Shown in pieces: positions 9,069 to 16,221 of a DNA stretch of 64,000 nucleotides. The translations under genes and the position numbers were made by a program. This DNA comes from DATLMR01 sp964615905 (GTDB taxonomy: Bacteria; Acidobacteriota; Blastocatellia; UBA7656). How positions within the stretch are numbered: position 1 is the stretch's first letter; each line of letters begins with the position of its first letter. A model generated the notes under the pieces. That model ran no database searches, was not told where the DNA came from, and was given only the letters and a program-made list of their open reading frames with translations. The stretch lies in the NCBI GenBank assembly GCA_964615905.1, contig CAZTUB010000001.1, forward strand, positions 1 to 64,000, read 5' to 3'.

Positions 9069-9142
9069 AATCTCTCCCTGTTCTTTCTCGTTTGAATTAA
9101 ATGACTAATGGCTCGATCTTTCTAGTTTTTAGGCATGCTCTT

Positions 9143-10756
9143 TTACTTCTTAACAAAGAGCGCGAACAGGTCTGTTATGATCAATATCTCTGTAAGCGCG
9201 AACGTGGCGACGACCGCCGCGACCATCCCGAAGGCCAGTCTCATTCTCACGCGGGCGTCGGCGCGGTTGCGTTCTACGGGCGTCACGGTCTTAGGTATGG
9301 CCGCAAGAAGCGGGAGCCGCGTGTAGTGCTCCACGTCTTTGACATCTTGAATAGAGGTGAAGCGGCGGAACTCTATGACGAAGGCGAACAAAGCGCCGAC
9401 GACAAGCCCGAACCCGACCGATATGGCAAAAAGCAGCTTGCGGTCGGGCCAGACGGGGACTTGCGGCAGGTATGCTTCGTCGAGCACGCGGAACTGCTCG
9501 ACTTTCTGGCTGCCGATGGTCTGGCGTTTAAGCTCGGCGTTCTGTAGTTTGGCGAGCGTCTCTTTATACGTCTGCTTGAGGCCGAGATAATCCTGAGCGA
9601 GGCGTGCCGCTCCCACATCGCGCAAGGCAGGCGACGTGGGCGGCCCGACAGGGCCGGACGGGGCCACGCGCGGCGGGTTTGCGATCTGCCGCTCGGCAGC
9701 GCGGTTGGTCACTTCAAGCTCTGTCTTGAGCCGGTTGCGCTCGGATTCGAGCGCGCGCAGCTCGCGCATCTCCGGGGTTTGCGAAACAGAATTGCCCCCC
9801 TGCTGGCGCGCTTCATTGATGGCGCGATTGACGGCGGCGATCTGGTCGTTGACGGCGATCACGCGCGGGTGTTTGTCTGTAAGCTCTTGCTGGTTTACAA
9901 GGTTGTCGCGCTGGCCTTGAAGCTCTGCGCGCTTGGCAATCAGAGCGCCGAGCGTCGGGTTGTCTCTTACCGGCGCGGTCGTCTTCTGCTGCTCGACGAC
10001 CTGCCGCTGCTCGGCTATGCGCCTGTCAACGTCTGTGATCTGCTGCTGTAGCTTGTACTGCTGGTCCCTGAGGCCCTCTATGCTCATCTGCTGAGCGCGA
10101 ACGGCGTCGAGCGACGGGCCTGTGCTGCGCACGCCTGTGCCGGGGGGCGGAGCCAGGGGAACGTCCTCCTTGAGCGTCATAAGCCAGGGGGTCTTCTCTT
10201 CAAGCTGGCGAAGCTCGCCCGATAGCTCCGCGGCCCGCTGGCGCAATACGTCCGCTTCGCCCGAAACCTGCGACTCAATCGCCTTCATATTCTCGCCGAT
10301 CAGGTGGTTTGCAAGCTCGGCTGTCACAAGGCGCGCGGTCTCAGGATCGTGCGCGCGGTAAGAGATCGTAAAGGCGTCGGTCGAGTCTTCGCGGCTCTGA
10401 TTGACGCTTACGCTTATGTTTCCGCGCATGCGGTCGACGAGGTTTTCAACCGGCGAGCCCTTCTCGATCTCGGCCTTGAACAGATCGTTTTCGGTGATGA
10501 TCGCTTCCAGACGCGAGCGGCTTGTGACCTGCTGCTGAATGCTTGCGAGCCTTCGGTCGAGGTCCATTTCGGAGTAATCCTTGTTCTGGCCCGACTCGAC
10601 GATGATAAAGGTCGACGACTCGTAAGTGTTCGGCATGCGTTTGATCGCAATGGCCGAGGCTACTGCGACAACCAGCGCGGGGATAATTATCGCCAGCTTC
10701 TGCCGGCGCAAGGAACGAAGCACGTCTGTGAGGTTACGGGGTCTTAGCGAATCCAT
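9143..10756 (-). CDS. Wzz/GumC-type polysaccharide chain-length (co-polymerase) protein
   Basis: This protein of 537 residues has an N-terminal Wzz domain with a membrane helix at about residues 18-38. A long periplasmic coiled-coil region, rich in Gln, Arg and Glu, covers about 150-400. A second membrane helix lies near 435-455 and a further hydrophobic segment closes the protein. It sets EPS chain length together with the kinase-type ATPase, which is a separate gene here. The ATG at 10756 is chosen over an upstream start (10855) because a GAGAG site precedes it and the Wzz domain begins directly after it. It is the first gene of the EPS operon. Confidence 0.88.
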   Translation of the reverse strand: MDSLRPRNLTDVLRSLRRQKLAIIIPALVVAVASAIAIKRMPNTYESSTFIIVESGQNKDYSEMDLDRRLASIQQQVTSRSRLEAIITENDLFKAEIEKGSPVENLVDRMRGNISVSVNQSREDSTDAFTISYRAHDPETARLVTAELANHLIGENMKAIESQVSGEADVLRQRAAELSGELRQLEEKTPWLMTLKEDVPLAPPPGTGVRSTGPSLDAVRAQQMSIEGLRDQQYKLQQQITDVDRRIAEQRQVVEQQKTTAPVRDNPTLGALIAKRAELQGQRDNLVNQQELTDKHPRVIAVNDQIAAVNRAINEARQQGGNSVSQTPEMRELRALESERNRLKTELEVTNRAAERQIANPPRVAPSGPVGPPTSPALRDVGAARLAQDYLGLKQTYKETLAKLQNAELKRQTIGSQKVEQFRVLDEAYLPQVPVWPDRKLLFAISVGFGLVVGALFAFVIEFRRFTSIQDVKDVEHYTRLPLLAAIPKTVTPVERNRADARVRMRLAFGMVAAVVATFALTEILIITDLFALFVKK

Positions 10757-10934
10757 GTACTCTCGCTCGCTGCGGCCCGAAGGCCGGGGTTTAGTCTCTT
10801 TATTAACTCGACAGGCTGGCCTTGTCCCACCGCCGCCCGTCCGTCCAGTTAGCAATATTTATGAAAGTATCAATTATGCGTTCTTTCCAGGACCGCCTGC
10901 GCCTGGGCCGCCAAGGAGCGTATTTGCCCGTCCT

Positions 10935-10975
10935 CTTACCCGTTCGGGTAAGGCGCAACCCACCTCGCAGGTGGG
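10935..10975. other. Pair of adjacent GC-rich hairpins
   Basis: CTTACCCG and CGGGTAAG (10935-10942 and 10945-10952) form one stem. CCCACCT and AGGTGGG (10959-10965 and 10969-10975) form another with a CGC loop. No T-run follows on either strand, so a classical terminator is unlikely. Part of this block resembles a second block at 12342-12372. Confidence 0.45.
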
Positions 10976-11010
10976 CGCGCGGGTGAGGCCAATCGCGGTT
11001 ATTAAAAGTG

Positions 11011-11039
11011 TTGACAACCCTCTGGGCGTGCCTTATAAG
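11011..11039 (+). promoter_or_regulatory. Sigma-70 promoter candidate for the LuxR-type gene
   Basis: A perfect TTGACA (11011-11016), a 17-nt spacer and TATAAG (11034-11039) read toward the LuxR-type gene. This is the closest match to the housekeeping consensus that I saw in the window. Transcription would start near 11046, giving a leader of about 220 nt. Confidence 0.6.
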
Positions 11040-11266
11040 TGGCGCGAAGCTTGTTTCAGACCCGTGTGAACCGAGCCGACGGAAGCCAGCCGAGCCGGGC
11101 CATACGCCAGGCGGGTCGAGCTTGATTCACGCTTTGCTCTCGCCAACTGTCCAGCCTCCCTGCCCCTAGAATAAACGTCGCGCTGCCTGAACGTGAGATT
11201 AGTTTGCTTAAAATCAAACACAGGTCTCGCCCTCCCAACGGCAAGCACAAAAAGAGGAATTCTTCT

Positions 11267-11899
11267 ATGTTCGCTCATGGGTCTTACGCATCCGCATCAG
11301 TTGAGCCGCCGCCCGCACACGGAACCGATAATCTATACAGCCTGGCGACAGTGCTGGACGAGATCAACGAGGGGGCGATCTTTCTGAATGCCGAAGCGCA
11401 ACTGGTCTGGCACAACCGCGCGTTTGACAAGCTGCTGGTTGAAAACCGCGAAGGCCACCTCCTGGTGGCGGCAGTAATAGAGTTTGCCGGGGACATATTC
11501 CAGGATCTTTACACGAGTTATGACACAGCCCGCACGGGAGAGCGGAGCCTGGATTCGATCATACGCGACGTGACCGTAGGTCGCATCGCGCACGAACTGC
11601 ACGCGACCTTTATGCCCAAGGGGATGCTCGGCCCGGAAGGCTACCTGCTTTGCCTTGTGAAACGGTCCGCTTCGAGGTGGTCGAGTTATCAAGAGCACCT
11701 GCGCCAGGAATGGGGGCTTACCGAGCGCGAAGCGCAGGTGGCCGTCGAATGCCTCAGAGGCAAAAAGAACCTTGAGATTGCCGATCAGCTCAGCATAAGC
11801 GTCGAGACTGTCAACAAGCACCTCGACAAGGTCTATCAAAAGGCCGGCGTGCGCGGGCGCGCAGAACTCGCCTCGCGCATGCTCGACAGCGGGCTGTGA
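11267..11899 (+). CDS. LuxR-type transcriptional regulator with PAS-like sensor domain
   Basis: This is a 210-residue protein. The N-terminal part (about residues 25-130) begins LATVLDEINEGAIFLNAEAQ and reads like a PAS fold that could bind a ligand or cofactor. The C-terminal 65 residues are a LuxR/GerE helix-turn-helix (LTEREAQVAVECLRGKKNLE, then IADQLSISVETVNKHLDKVY). It has no phosphoacceptor receiver domain. The ATG at 11267 is preferred to an upstream start at 11204 because AAAGAGG lies 9 nt before it. Its position, divergent from the EPS operon, suggests control of that operon or of the PqqD-like gene downstream. Confidence 0.85.
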   Translation: MFAHGSYASASVEPPPAHGTDNLYSLATVLDEINEGAIFLNAEAQLVWHNRAFDKLLVENREGHLLVAAVIEFAGDIFQDLYTSYDTARTGERSLDSIIRDVTVGRIAHELHATFMPKGMLGPEGYLLCLVKRSASRWSSYQEHLRQEWGLTEREAQVAVECLRGKKNLEIADQLSISVETVNKHLDKVYQKAGVRGRAELASRMLDSGL

Positions 11900-11948
11900 T
11901 ACGGTTAAGGCTTGCGCGAGAGTCCGGCTAGGGCTTATTTTTATTCCG

Positions 11949-12218
11949 ATGGAGATAGAGAGATCATCTCAAACCGTGTTCACCCCGCTCGAAGGCGGAA
12001 CCGGGGTGCTATTGAATCTGGATACGCTGCTTTACTACAGCCTCAACCGCACGGGCTCGCACCTATGGCGGCATATCGAAGCGTCCGAGCGCGTGACGAT
12101 TGACGAGCTTGTGCGCGTGACCTGCAACGAGTTTGACGTAGACGAAAAGGGCGCGCGACAGGCGCTCGCGCCCTTCGTCGAACGCCTGCGTGAGCTGAAG
12201 ATGGTCCGCATACTTTAG
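11949..12218 (+). CDS. PqqD-like peptide-binding protein
   Basis: This 89-residue protein matches the PqqD fold. An initial strand region (TVFTPLEGGTGVLLNL) is followed by TLLYYSLNRTGSHLWRHIE and a helical C-terminal half ending in a winged-helix-like LKMVRIL. PqqD-type domains hold precursor peptides for radical SAM or other modifying enzymes. No radical SAM gene or obvious precursor peptide lies nearby, so the partner is unknown. It follows the LuxR-type gene by 49 nt and may be co-transcribed. Although PQQ enzymes occur elsewhere in the window, a role in PQQ synthesis is not supported by its neighbours. Confidence 0.75.
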   Translation: MEIERSSQTVFTPLEGGTGVLLNLDTLLYYSLNRTGSHLWRHIEASERVTIDELVRVTCNEFDVDEKGARQALAPFVERLRELKMVRIL

Positions 12219-12341
12219 CCGCCCGCGCCCTTTAACCGTACCGCCCGCTTTGAGCCTCATCCAGGTTTCAACCCTCATTTTTCATGCCGCCCGTGACAGT
12301 TGCGCTTGACGCTATTTGTCATAAACGGATACCGGATTTTG

Positions 12342-12372
12342 TTACCCGTTCAGGTGAGCGAAAGCACCTCGC
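12342..12372. repeat. Copy of a TTACCCGTTC hairpin block
   Basis: The block starts TTACCCGTTC and continues with a short stem (AGGTG and CACCT around an AGCGAAAG loop). A block at 10936-10968 starts with the same ten bases and forms a similar stem with different bases (GGGT and ACCC). Both then read ACCTCGC or CACCTCGC. Two copies are too few to define a family. Confidence 0.35.
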
Positions 12373-12530
12373 GACGAGATTCTAACGACTTACCGTCACA
12401 CAAGCACCGTCGACAATCTGGCACGGGCTTTGTTAGGTGAAAGACGCGGCTCAAAAGGCTGCACACTTGTCGGGATCACGGGGGCGATGCCGGCCGGTGT
12501 AAAACCGAGAGAAGCGACCGAAGTAGCTAT

Positions 12531-12578
12531 GAGCCACAGGGATTGGGGTGACGGGGGCCACACCAATTTTTGTGGCTC
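12531..12578 (+). other. Long imperfect hairpin
   Basis: GAGCCACA (12531-12538) pairs with TGTGGCTC (12571-12578). Inside it, ATTGGGGTG pairs with CACACCAAT with one mismatch, closing on a G-rich loop. The 48-nt structure lies about 125 nt before the 12703 gene. It could be a terminator for upstream transcription, though the T-run sits inside the stem rather than after it, or a regulatory leader element. Confidence 0.4.
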
Positions 12579-12702
12579 GACTCTTCTCCGCTCAGTTCAT
12601 AGAGAGTTTTCTTTCGCTTAACCTATCTGTAAACCGCGCGGGCTATATTTTTATCGGAATAGATCATAAAAGATTCGGGATAAGTAAGAAGGAGGATCGG
12701 TT

Positions 12703-12906
12703 ATGTTAGCAGCCATAGAGACGTTCGGGCCCGGTCAAAACGTAAAGACAAACTTCGGCACGGGCGTGATCTCATCAATTAGCTATGTAGATTCGATCAT
12801 TTATGTTACATTGTCGAAGCGGCCCTCTGCACTTTACCTTTTCCGCCCCGAACAGATCGAAGCTATTGCCCCACTGACATTGGAAGAAGACGAGCCTGAG
12901 CCGTAA
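12703..12906 (+). CDS. Small protein of unknown function, 67 residues
   Basis: The ATG follows a strong AAGGAGG at proper spacing, which supports translation. The sequence has alternating hydrophobic residues (NVKTNFGTGVISSIS, then IIYVTLSK) and an acidic tail ending EEDEPEP. This could form a small beta barrel similar to SH3-like or CarD/KOW-type folds, in which a GxGxI turn is common. That is only a fold impression. No signal peptide or membrane helix is seen. It is followed by another small frame 27 nt downstream, suggesting a two-gene unit. Confidence 0.65.
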   Translation: MLAAIETFGPGQNVKTNFGTGVISSISYVDSIIYVTLSKRPSALYLFRPEQIEAIAPLTLEEDEPEP

Positions 12907-12933
12907 TCTTATGAGCCGGGCGCGGAGGGTGTT

Positions 12934-13065
12934 ATGGAATTTATGACCATAACAGGGATACTCGACAGTCGGCGATATATCGCTATCTATCGCAAATGGT
13001 TTAATGAAAAGCTCGGAGCGTGGGAATTAGAGATGGTCGAGGGCACACTTCGCTGGATCAACTGA
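12934..13065 (+). CDS. Very small protein of unknown function, 43 residues
   Basis: An ATG with GGAGG 5 nt upstream opens a frame encoding a 43-residue product with the segments ITGILDSRRYIAIYRKWFNE and WELEMVEGTLRWIN. The amphipathic, aromatic-rich composition looks protein-like, and it lies just after the 67-residue gene. No family is recognised. The ribosome site and position are the main evidence, and length alone would not justify the call. Confidence 0.45.
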   Translation: MEFMTITGILDSRRYIAIYRKWFNEKLGAWELEMVEGTLRWIN

Positions 13066-13159
13066 TAAAAGACGCTCTCAGGATCGCTAACCTTTTCCAA
13101 AACCCGAATGGCGGACCATAACGCGGCTTGCCCGCACGGTCTTTCTCTATCTGTACGGC

Positions 13160-13357
13160 CTACTGATCCTCTATCTCGAAGAAAGCATCAATACTTTCCA
13201 GCAGTTGCCGCTTTATCTGGTCGCGCGTGCCTTCTATCGTGTACATAGTGACCTGGCGCGTCTGCCCGCTCTCCATCAAAACTTGCGCGTGCTCGACCGC
13301 CGCAGGCTCTTCACCCGCTACCATCCTCATCCCGTAAACCAGAGTCATTTTTTCCAT
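13160..13357 (-). CDS. Small protein of unknown function, about 65 residues
   Basis: This minus-strand gene encodes a product starting MEKMTLVYGMRMVAGEEPAA, with a central LMESGQTRQVTMYTIEG and an acidic end (AFFEIEDQ). A TTG four codons upstream (13369) is an alternative start. Neither has a strong ribosome site. The sequence is not low complexity and predicts a mixed alpha/beta fold. It converges on the 12934 frame. No family is recognised. Confidence 0.5.
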   Translation of the reverse strand: MEKMTLVYGMRMVAGEEPAAVEHAQVLMESGQTRQVTMYTIEGTRDQIKRQLLESIDAFFEIEDQ

Positions 13358-13548
13358 GGTTAAGCTCAATAATCAGGCAAGTTTAGGTGCGCTGTCGATT
13401 TTTTGCTCAGTCTGTGGAAAATGCTAAGTGTTAAAACAACAGGAGTTCGCGGTAAATCTCGAAATTATTGCGGGATCTTAATAATTTACTTTAACTTTTT
13501 GCTTGCATCCTATTGAGAGGTATGGTACAAACTCTCCCCGTAAACAAA

Positions 13549-13577
13549 ACCGCTTTAAGTTCCTGCCTTAAAGCGGT
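13549..13577. terminator. Bidirectional terminator-like hairpin upstream of nuo
   Basis: ACCGCTTTAAG (13549-13559) pairs perfectly with CTTAAAGCGGT (13567-13577) around a 7-nt loop. A-rich sequence precedes it and TACTGTTTT follows, so it could end transcription from either side. It may insulate the nuo leader from upstream transcription, or be the first element of a leader RNA. Confidence 0.5.
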
Positions 13578-13586
13578 ACTGTTTTG

Positions 13587-13669
13587 GCGGTGCGCTGGGA
13601 TGGAACATTCAGCTAGGGGGCTACTGGATGTTCAAGGGGGCTTGTCGATTAGACTACCTGGCGCACCGC
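13587..13669 (+). ncRNA. Candidate structured RNA upstream of the nuo operon
   Basis: An outer 9-bp perfect stem (GCGGTGCGC at 13587-13595 with GCGCACCGC at 13661-13669) encloses an inner hairpin at 13603-13633. The inner hairpin pairs GAACAT with ATGTTC, a U-G pair, CAG with CTG, one bulged C, and TAG with CTA, closing on a GGGG loop. A second GGGGG run lies single-stranded at 13636-13640. It does not match a tRNA, as no T-arm is present. I do not recognise a known riboswitch class. Whether it is transcribed is unknown; a weak promoter (TTGCTT, 16 nt, TATGGT) lies just upstream of the 13549 hairpin. Confidence 0.4.
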
Positions 13670-13795
13670 TCCATAATACTCAATTACTCCTTTCAAGTCA
13701 ACAACTTCTTTATCAATAAATCGCTTTGCCGTAGCATTTGTTGTAAAGCTCACGCCTGTAGGCGATGATTGGGCGCCGGTTCGTTTGAGCTTCGA

Positions 13796-13825
13796 TTGAC
13801 AATGCTTTAAGCGCTATGCTAAAAG
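13796..13825 (+). promoter_or_regulatory. Promoter candidate for the nuo operon with internal dyad
   Basis: A perfect TTGACA (13796-13801) is followed after 18 nt by TAAAAG (13820-13825). Within it, ATGCTTT (13802-13808) and AAAGCAT (13822-13828) form an inverted repeat centred on AGCGCT. The arms overlap the -10 region and could be an operator. This is the best promoter match upstream of nuoC. Confidence 0.45.
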
Positions 13826-13979
13826 CATCTGCGGCAAGTAGCATTATCAGTATTCAACCGGCAGCATCTCTTTTCATTAGAAGAAGAAGTCAAGAGCGAT
13901 CTAAAGGTCTCAGCGCACGCGAGGTGCGTCTTTTACTGGCGCGCGATGTTCGAGTCAATCAGCCTTGTGAGTCGATCAA

Positions 13980-14996
13980 ATGGCAGACGAAGATAAAGAG
14001 ACACCGCAGGATCAAATCGACAAGCCCCCTGCGCAAGACAAAGCTCAGGATAGTGCGCAAGAGAAAGGCGCGACCACGGGCGCAGATGTGCCCGCTCAGG
14101 CGCAGCCTCTCCCGCCCGAAGCAGGCACGCGCGACCCGGCCGCGGAGATAGAAGCAAAGGTAAAGGCCGAACAGCCAGCGGCAGAGAAGCTGAAGACGGA
14201 GGCGAAGGCGGAAGAGGCGCTTCCCGGGGTCGAGAAGCCTTCGATGACCCCGGTGACCGAAGGCGCGTCGAGAGAGGGCGAGCCTGCCGCGCCTGAGAAG
14301 GCCGCGCCGCCGCGCCCGCAAGAAGGGGCAGCGTCGGCCAAGCCCGCGCCGCCGCCGCGAGCGACCCCTGCCGCCCCCCCGAAAGCGCCGGCTGAGGCAG
14401 GGCACAAGCCCGCCGCGCCCGCAAAGAAAGGGCCTGTCGTCACGGTCGATATCACAGACGACCCGCTTATCGACCGGGTCAAGCAACGCTTCTCCGACGC
14501 GATTACCGAGACGGTCGCCACGCTCGGACAGCAGATCATTCGTGTAAAGAGAGATTCCTACGTAGAGCTTTGCCGCTACCTGCGCGACGACTCCGAAGCG
14601 ATGTTCGACATGTGCACGGACCTGACGGCGCTTCACTGGCCGGACCGGGCGGGTGAAGAGTTTGACGTTGTCGTGCTCCTCTACTCGGTTGCGAAAAACC
14701 GCCGCCTGCGGGTCAAAGTCTCTGTGGCCGACAAAGAGGCTTGCCCAAGCGTCACTTCCGTCTGGGAAGGCGCGAACTGGATGGAGCGCGAAGTCTACGA
14801 TATGTTCGGCATACACTTTGACGGCCACCCGGACCTCAGGCGGATACTGCTGCCGGAAGACTGGCCGGGCCACCCGCTTCGCAAAGAGTACCCGATTGAA
14901 TACCGCGACAACGAATGGACAGACAAGCACCTTGAGTACCGCGAAATTGACTATGACACGAGCTTGATTGACGTGAAATACGCCGAAAGGAGATAG
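13980..14996 (+). CDS. nuoC: NADH-quinone oxidoreductase subunit C with long N-terminal extension
   Basis: This 338-residue protein is a peripheral-arm subunit of complex I. Residues of about 155-338 are the NuoC (30-kDa) domain, with the signature WMEREVYDMFGIHFDGHPDL and then RRILLPEDWPGHPLRKEYP. The first 150 residues are an Ala/Pro/Lys/Glu-rich, probably disordered extension. Most stand-alone NuoC proteins are 150-230 residues long, so this is unusual. An in-frame stop lies four codons upstream of the ATG at 13980, making it the first possible ATG; the ribosome site is weak. It heads the operon without nuoA or nuoB before it. Confidence 0.92.
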   Translation: MADEDKETPQDQIDKPPAQDKAQDSAQEKGATTGADVPAQAQPLPPEAGTRDPAAEIEAKVKAEQPAAEKLKTEAKAEEALPGVEKPSMTPVTEGASREGEPAAPEKAAPPRPQEGAASAKPAPPPRATPAAPPKAPAEAGHKPAAPAKKGPVVTVDITDDPLIDRVKQRFSDAITETVATLGQQIIRVKRDSYVELCRYLRDDSEAMFDMCTDLTALHWPDRAGEEFDVVVLLYSVAKNRRLRVKVSVADKEACPSVTSVWEGANWMEREVYDMFGIHFDGHPDLRRILLPEDWPGHPLRKEYPIEYRDNEWTDKHLEYREIDYDTSLIDVKYAERR

Positions 14997-15014
14997 GCGG
15001 CCCCGTCGGGCCGC
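14997..15014. other. nuoC-nuoD intergenic hairpin
   Basis: GCGGCCC (14997-15003) and GGGCCGC (15008-15014) form a perfect 7-bp stem with a CGTC loop, starting immediately after the nuoC stop. It fills the space where a nuoD ribosome site would lie, so it may modulate nuoD translation or mRNA processing. No T-run follows. Confidence 0.45.
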
Positions 15015-15023
15015 TTGCACGTG

Positions 15024-16157
15024 ATGCAAGAGCAAGACGCAGCAAAGCCTCAAGAGACGCTCTTCGACACCGAAGAGATGGTGCTCAATATGGGACCGCA
15101 GCATCCTTCGACACACGGCGTGCTGCGGGTGCTCTTGAAGCTCGACGGCGAGACGGTCATCGGTCTCGATTGCGACATAGGCTATCTTCATAGGGGCGTC
15201 GAAAAGATAGCCGAGCACGACACGTACGCGATGATCACGCCTTACTGGGACCGGCTCGATTATGTCGCCGCCGTCTCAAACGACCTTTGCTACGTCGAGG
15301 GCGTAGAGAAGCTGCTTCAGGTCGAAGTGCCGCGCCGCGCAGAGTATCTCCGCGTCCTACTGACGGAGCTTCAACGGCTCGCCTCTCACCTGCTGTGGCT
15401 CGGCACGCACGCTATGGACATAGGCGCGGTCACCGTGCTGCTTTACGCCTTCCGCGAGCGCGAAGAGATTCTAAAGATATTCGAAGACTTCATAGGCGCC
15501 AGGCTCACCGCTCACGCCTTTCGCATCGGCGGCCTCTGGTGGGACGCTTACCCGGAGTTTGTGGCCCGCGTCCGCGACTTCCTGAAGATTCTGCCGGGCC
15601 GCATCGACGAGTACGAGACGCTGTTGAATGCCAACCGCATATGGCTGAGCCGCACCGTAGGGATAGGCGTGATATCGGCCGAAGAGGCGATTGCGCTCAG
15701 CCTGACGGGCCCGGCGCTGCGCGGTTCGGGCGTGAGCTACGACCTGCGCAAGGCGCAGCCTTACTCGGCTTACCCCGAGTTCGATTTTGAAGTGCCCGTC
15801 GGTGAAAACGGCGACACCTATGACCGGTACCTCGTCCGCATGGAAGAGATGCGGCAGTCGATCAGGATAATCGAGCAGGCGTTAGACGGCCTGCCGGAAG
15901 GCCCCGTCATGGCGAAGGTCCCCAAGGTCATAAAACCGCCCGTCGCCGAGATATATCATTCGATAGAAGCGCCTAAGGGCGAGATCGGCGTATACCTTGT
16001 GAGCGACGGGACGGGGAAACCCTATCGCATGCGGATTCGGCCGCCGTCATATATCAACCTGCAATCGCTCAAGCGCATGTCGATTGGCCACCTGGTGGCC
16101 GATGTCGTCGCCATCATAGGCACGCTCGACATAGTGCTTGGCGAAGTGGACCGTTAA
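15024..16157 (+). CDS. nuoD: NADH-quinone oxidoreductase subunit D
   Basis: This 377-residue, 49-kDa-type subunit contributes to the quinone-binding site next to the membrane arm. The N-terminus carries MGPQHPSTHGVLR, the conserved loop lining the quinone site. Further family motifs are DCDIGYLHRGVEK, ERLSSH-type QRLASHLLWLG and PPSYINLQSL near the end, followed by GTLDIVLGEVDR at the C-terminus. The ATG at 15024 is used; GTG and TTG codons one and three codons upstream are alternatives. No clear ribosome site is visible because a hairpin occupies that place. Confidence 0.95.
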   Translation: MQEQDAAKPQETLFDTEEMVLNMGPQHPSTHGVLRVLLKLDGETVIGLDCDIGYLHRGVEKIAEHDTYAMITPYWDRLDYVAAVSNDLCYVEGVEKLLQVEVPRRAEYLRVLLTELQRLASHLLWLGTHAMDIGAVTVLLYAFREREEILKIFEDFIGARLTAHAFRIGGLWWDAYPEFVARVRDFLKILPGRIDEYETLLNANRIWLSRTVGIGVISAEEAIALSLTGPALRGSGVSYDLRKAQPYSAYPEFDFEVPVGENGDTYDRYLVRMEEMRQSIRIIEQALDGLPEGPVMAKVPKVIKPPVAEIYHSIEAPKGEIGVYLVSDGTGKPYRMRIRPPSYINLQSLKRMSIGHLVADVVAIIGTLDIVLGEVDR

Positions 16158-16221
16158 CAACGGCGGCCAGGCAGAACTCTGGTCCTGTCAGTCAGGGGCT
16201 TGCGAATTGTCGAGTACAACT

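Larger units (their letters stand above)
10757..11266. promoter_or_regulatory. Divergent control region between the EPS operon and the LuxR-type gene
   Basis: This 510-bp gap holds several signals. A GGCC/TTCG/GGCC hairpin, reading on the minus strand, lies in the EPS leader near 10774-10790. Two adjacent GC-rich hairpins occupy 10935-10975. A near-consensus plus-strand promoter lies at 11011-11039. The leader from that promoter to the LuxR-type start is about 220 nt with no open frame I can support. The promoter's -35 box sits in GTTGACAAC, itself a near palindrome, so a divergent minus-strand -35 could overlap it. I could not find a matching minus-strand -10 box. Confidence 0.5.
12219..12702. 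other. 484-bp intergenic region with structured segments
   Basis: The gap separates the PqqD-like gene from a small protein gene. It contains a block at 12342-12372 similar to one at 10936-10968, and a long imperfect hairpin at 12531-12578. An AT-rich stretch at 12630-12700 precedes a strong ribosome site, AAGGAGG, for the 12703 gene. A 63-codon open frame crossing the hairpin (12430-12621) has no good start signal and is not called. The function of the region is unknown. Confidence 0.4.
13370..13979. promoter_or_regulatory. AT-richer leader and control region of the nuo operon
   Basis: This 610-bp gap precedes nuoC and is clearly more AT-rich than the coding DNA around it, especially at 13380-13520 and 13680-13740. 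It contains a terminator-like hairpin (13549-13577), a strongly paired segment (13587-13669), and a promoter candidate with an internal dyad (13796-13828). From that promoter the nuoC leader would be about 145 nt. I see no convincing protein-coding frame; a 68-codon frame at 13513-13719 runs through the hairpins and is rejected. Confidence 0.5.

Noticed and set aside
12424..12560. Possible cobalamin, cyclic di-GMP or cyclic di-AMP riboswitch
   Set aside because: Short matches to core boxes (for example CGGTGTAAAACCG) are not accompanied by the other conserved boxes in order.
12430..12621. 63-codon frame in the gap before the 12703 gene
   Set aside because: Starts from a non-ATG codon without a ribosome site and runs through a hairpin.
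13587..13673. Possible tRNA
   Set aside because: The closing stem and length recall a tRNA, but there is no T-arm or GTTCGA-type loop and no anticodon arm in the right place.
13513..13719. 68-codon frame upstream of nuoC
   Set aside because: It spans two hairpin structures and shows no protein-like pattern.
13959..15218. 419-codon antisense frame over nuoC/nuoD
   Set aside because: Antisense to unmistakable complex I genes; its Arg/Leu-rich composition is typical of shadows.
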